Shown here piece by piece: positions 63,566 to 64,000 of a DNA stretch of 64,000 bases. This DNA is from Falsihalocynthiibacter sp042445055 (lineage in GTDB: Bacteria; Pseudomonadota; Alphaproteobacteria; Rhodobacterales; Rhodobacteraceae). Location: positions 2,108,001-2,172,000 of the forward strand of contig NZ_CP170339.1 in assembly GCF_042445055.1 (NCBI RefSeq), in the 5' to 3' direction. The notes beneath the pieces are model-generated. The model saw only the letters and a list, made by a program, of their open reading frames with translations, had not been told where the DNA came from and did not search any database. Every line of letters begins with the position of its first letter. The stretch's first letter is position 1. The translations under genes were made by a program, and so were the position numbers.

Positions 63566-64000
63566 TAACGCAACCTCGGGTTCAAAACACGGCGCAGGAA
63601 GTCGCCGAGAATGTTGATCGAAACGATCATGATGATCAGGGTTAAGGATGGGAAAATCACGATCCACCACTCGCCCGAGAAGATGTACTCTGTCCCGATC
63701 CGAATGAGTGTCCCCAATGAGGGCTGGTTTGGCGGCACGCCTACCCCGAGGAAGCTCAGCGTAGCCTCAAGAAGGATAGCAACCGCAAGGTCAACGGTGC
63801 CGATCACAAGCAATGGCCCCATGATATTCGGAAGGATCGCGACGATCATAATGCGAAGCGGATGCAACCCCATGATTTCAGCGGCTTGCACGTACTCTTT
63901 GTTGCGCTCCACAAATGTTGAAGCGCGCGCGGTCCGTGCGAAATTTACCCAAAGCGAGAGGCCAATCGCAACGGTCAGAACCACAAGGAGCAAATCTTCA
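63565..64000 (-). CDS. Dipeptide-type ABC permease (DppC-like), N-terminus beyond window
   Basis: About 145 codons are visible, reading from the right edge into the ATPase gene. The EAA loop EYVQAAEIMGLHPLRIMIVAILPNIMGP is typical of DppC, followed by the WWIVIFPSLTLIIMIVSINILGDFLRRVLNPR ending of DppC permeases. At the right edge the frame has no stop, so the gene continues outside the window. Same operon as the fused ATPase. Confidence 0.9.
   Translation of the reverse strand, partial: EDLLLVVLTVAIGLSLWVNFARTARASTFVERNKEYVQAAEIMGLHPLRIMIVAILPNIMGPLLVIGTVDLAVAILLEATLSFLGVGVPPNQPSLGTLIRIGTEYIFSGEWWIVIFPSLTLIIMIVSINILGDFLRRVLNPRLR

Noticed and set aside
1..64000. CRISPR arrays, tRNA or rRNA genes, insertion sequences, phage or integrase genes
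   Set aside because: None could be recognised on either strand; no regular repeat-spacer pattern, cloverleaf or transposase motif was found.

Overview
The window looks like a stretch of a Rhodobacteraceae (roseobacter-clade, Alphaproteobacteria) chromosome. The reasons are the gene order yajC-secD-secF-Mth938-ccmA-ccmB, the ccmI-ruvX-DUF1289 run, the soxBDAG sarcosine oxidase operon, a TPP-controlled thiazole operon with ThiO, a SitABCD-type metal transporter behind Fur/Mur-like palindromes, and many ATGA or TAATG overlaps between genes. I found no tRNA, rRNA, CRISPR array, insertion sequence or integrase. Both edges cut a gene: ccmB on the left and a DppC-like permease on the right.

Layout. 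1-20.9 kb is mostly housekeeping: cytochrome c maturation (ccmBA), an Mth938-domain protein, the Sec accessory operon yajC-secDF, serS, the cell-envelope/ribosome set yfgM-like/bamB/der (same order as in enterobacteria), an RND efflux pair behind a perfect 18-bp palindrome, an Atm1-type ABC exporter, a LysM protein, a LOG-family phosphoribohydrolase whose 3' end overlaps a RarD-like permease, and an iron superoxide dismutase. 21.0-26.3 kb is the heterotetrameric sarcosine oxidase operon. 26.5-30.4 kb holds ccmI, ruvX, a DUF1289 protein, a TauE/SafE permease and dusA.

30.6-37.7 kb is more accessory: a glutathione S-transferase-like protein, an arylsulfatase gene that carries both a lost formylglycine cysteine (Cys to Phe) and an in-frame amber codon, a GFA-family protein, a hipBA toxin-antitoxin pair behind an array of TATCA-N4-TGAYA palindromes, and a GGDEF protein. 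38.2-42.9 kb has a RhlE-like helicase and a two-subunit molybdenum hydroxylase divergent from a TetR regulator, with two related 16-bp palindromes between them.

42.9-46.4 kb is a four-gene Mn/Fe/Zn-type ABC importer. 46.5-52.5 kb is a LysR regulator followed by a hydantoinase/oxoprolinase pair and a DadA/SoxB-like FAD enzyme, a translationally coupled catabolic unit of unknown substrate. 52.5-60.0 kb is a ten-gene thiamin operon (thiD-O-S-G-E-F, thiY, tenA, thiZ, thiX) under a TPP riboswitch. It combines thiazole synthesis with pyrimidine salvage, and there is no thiC in the window. The window ends with a ClsC-like phospholipase D lipoprotein and a dipeptide/oligopeptide ABC transporter (fused ATPases plus a permease).

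I did not find an unambiguous new system. The best candidates for a second look are the doubly inactivated sulfatase, the HipB operator array, the LysR/hyuAB/FAD unit with its tandem palindromes, and the several unassigned operator pairs.
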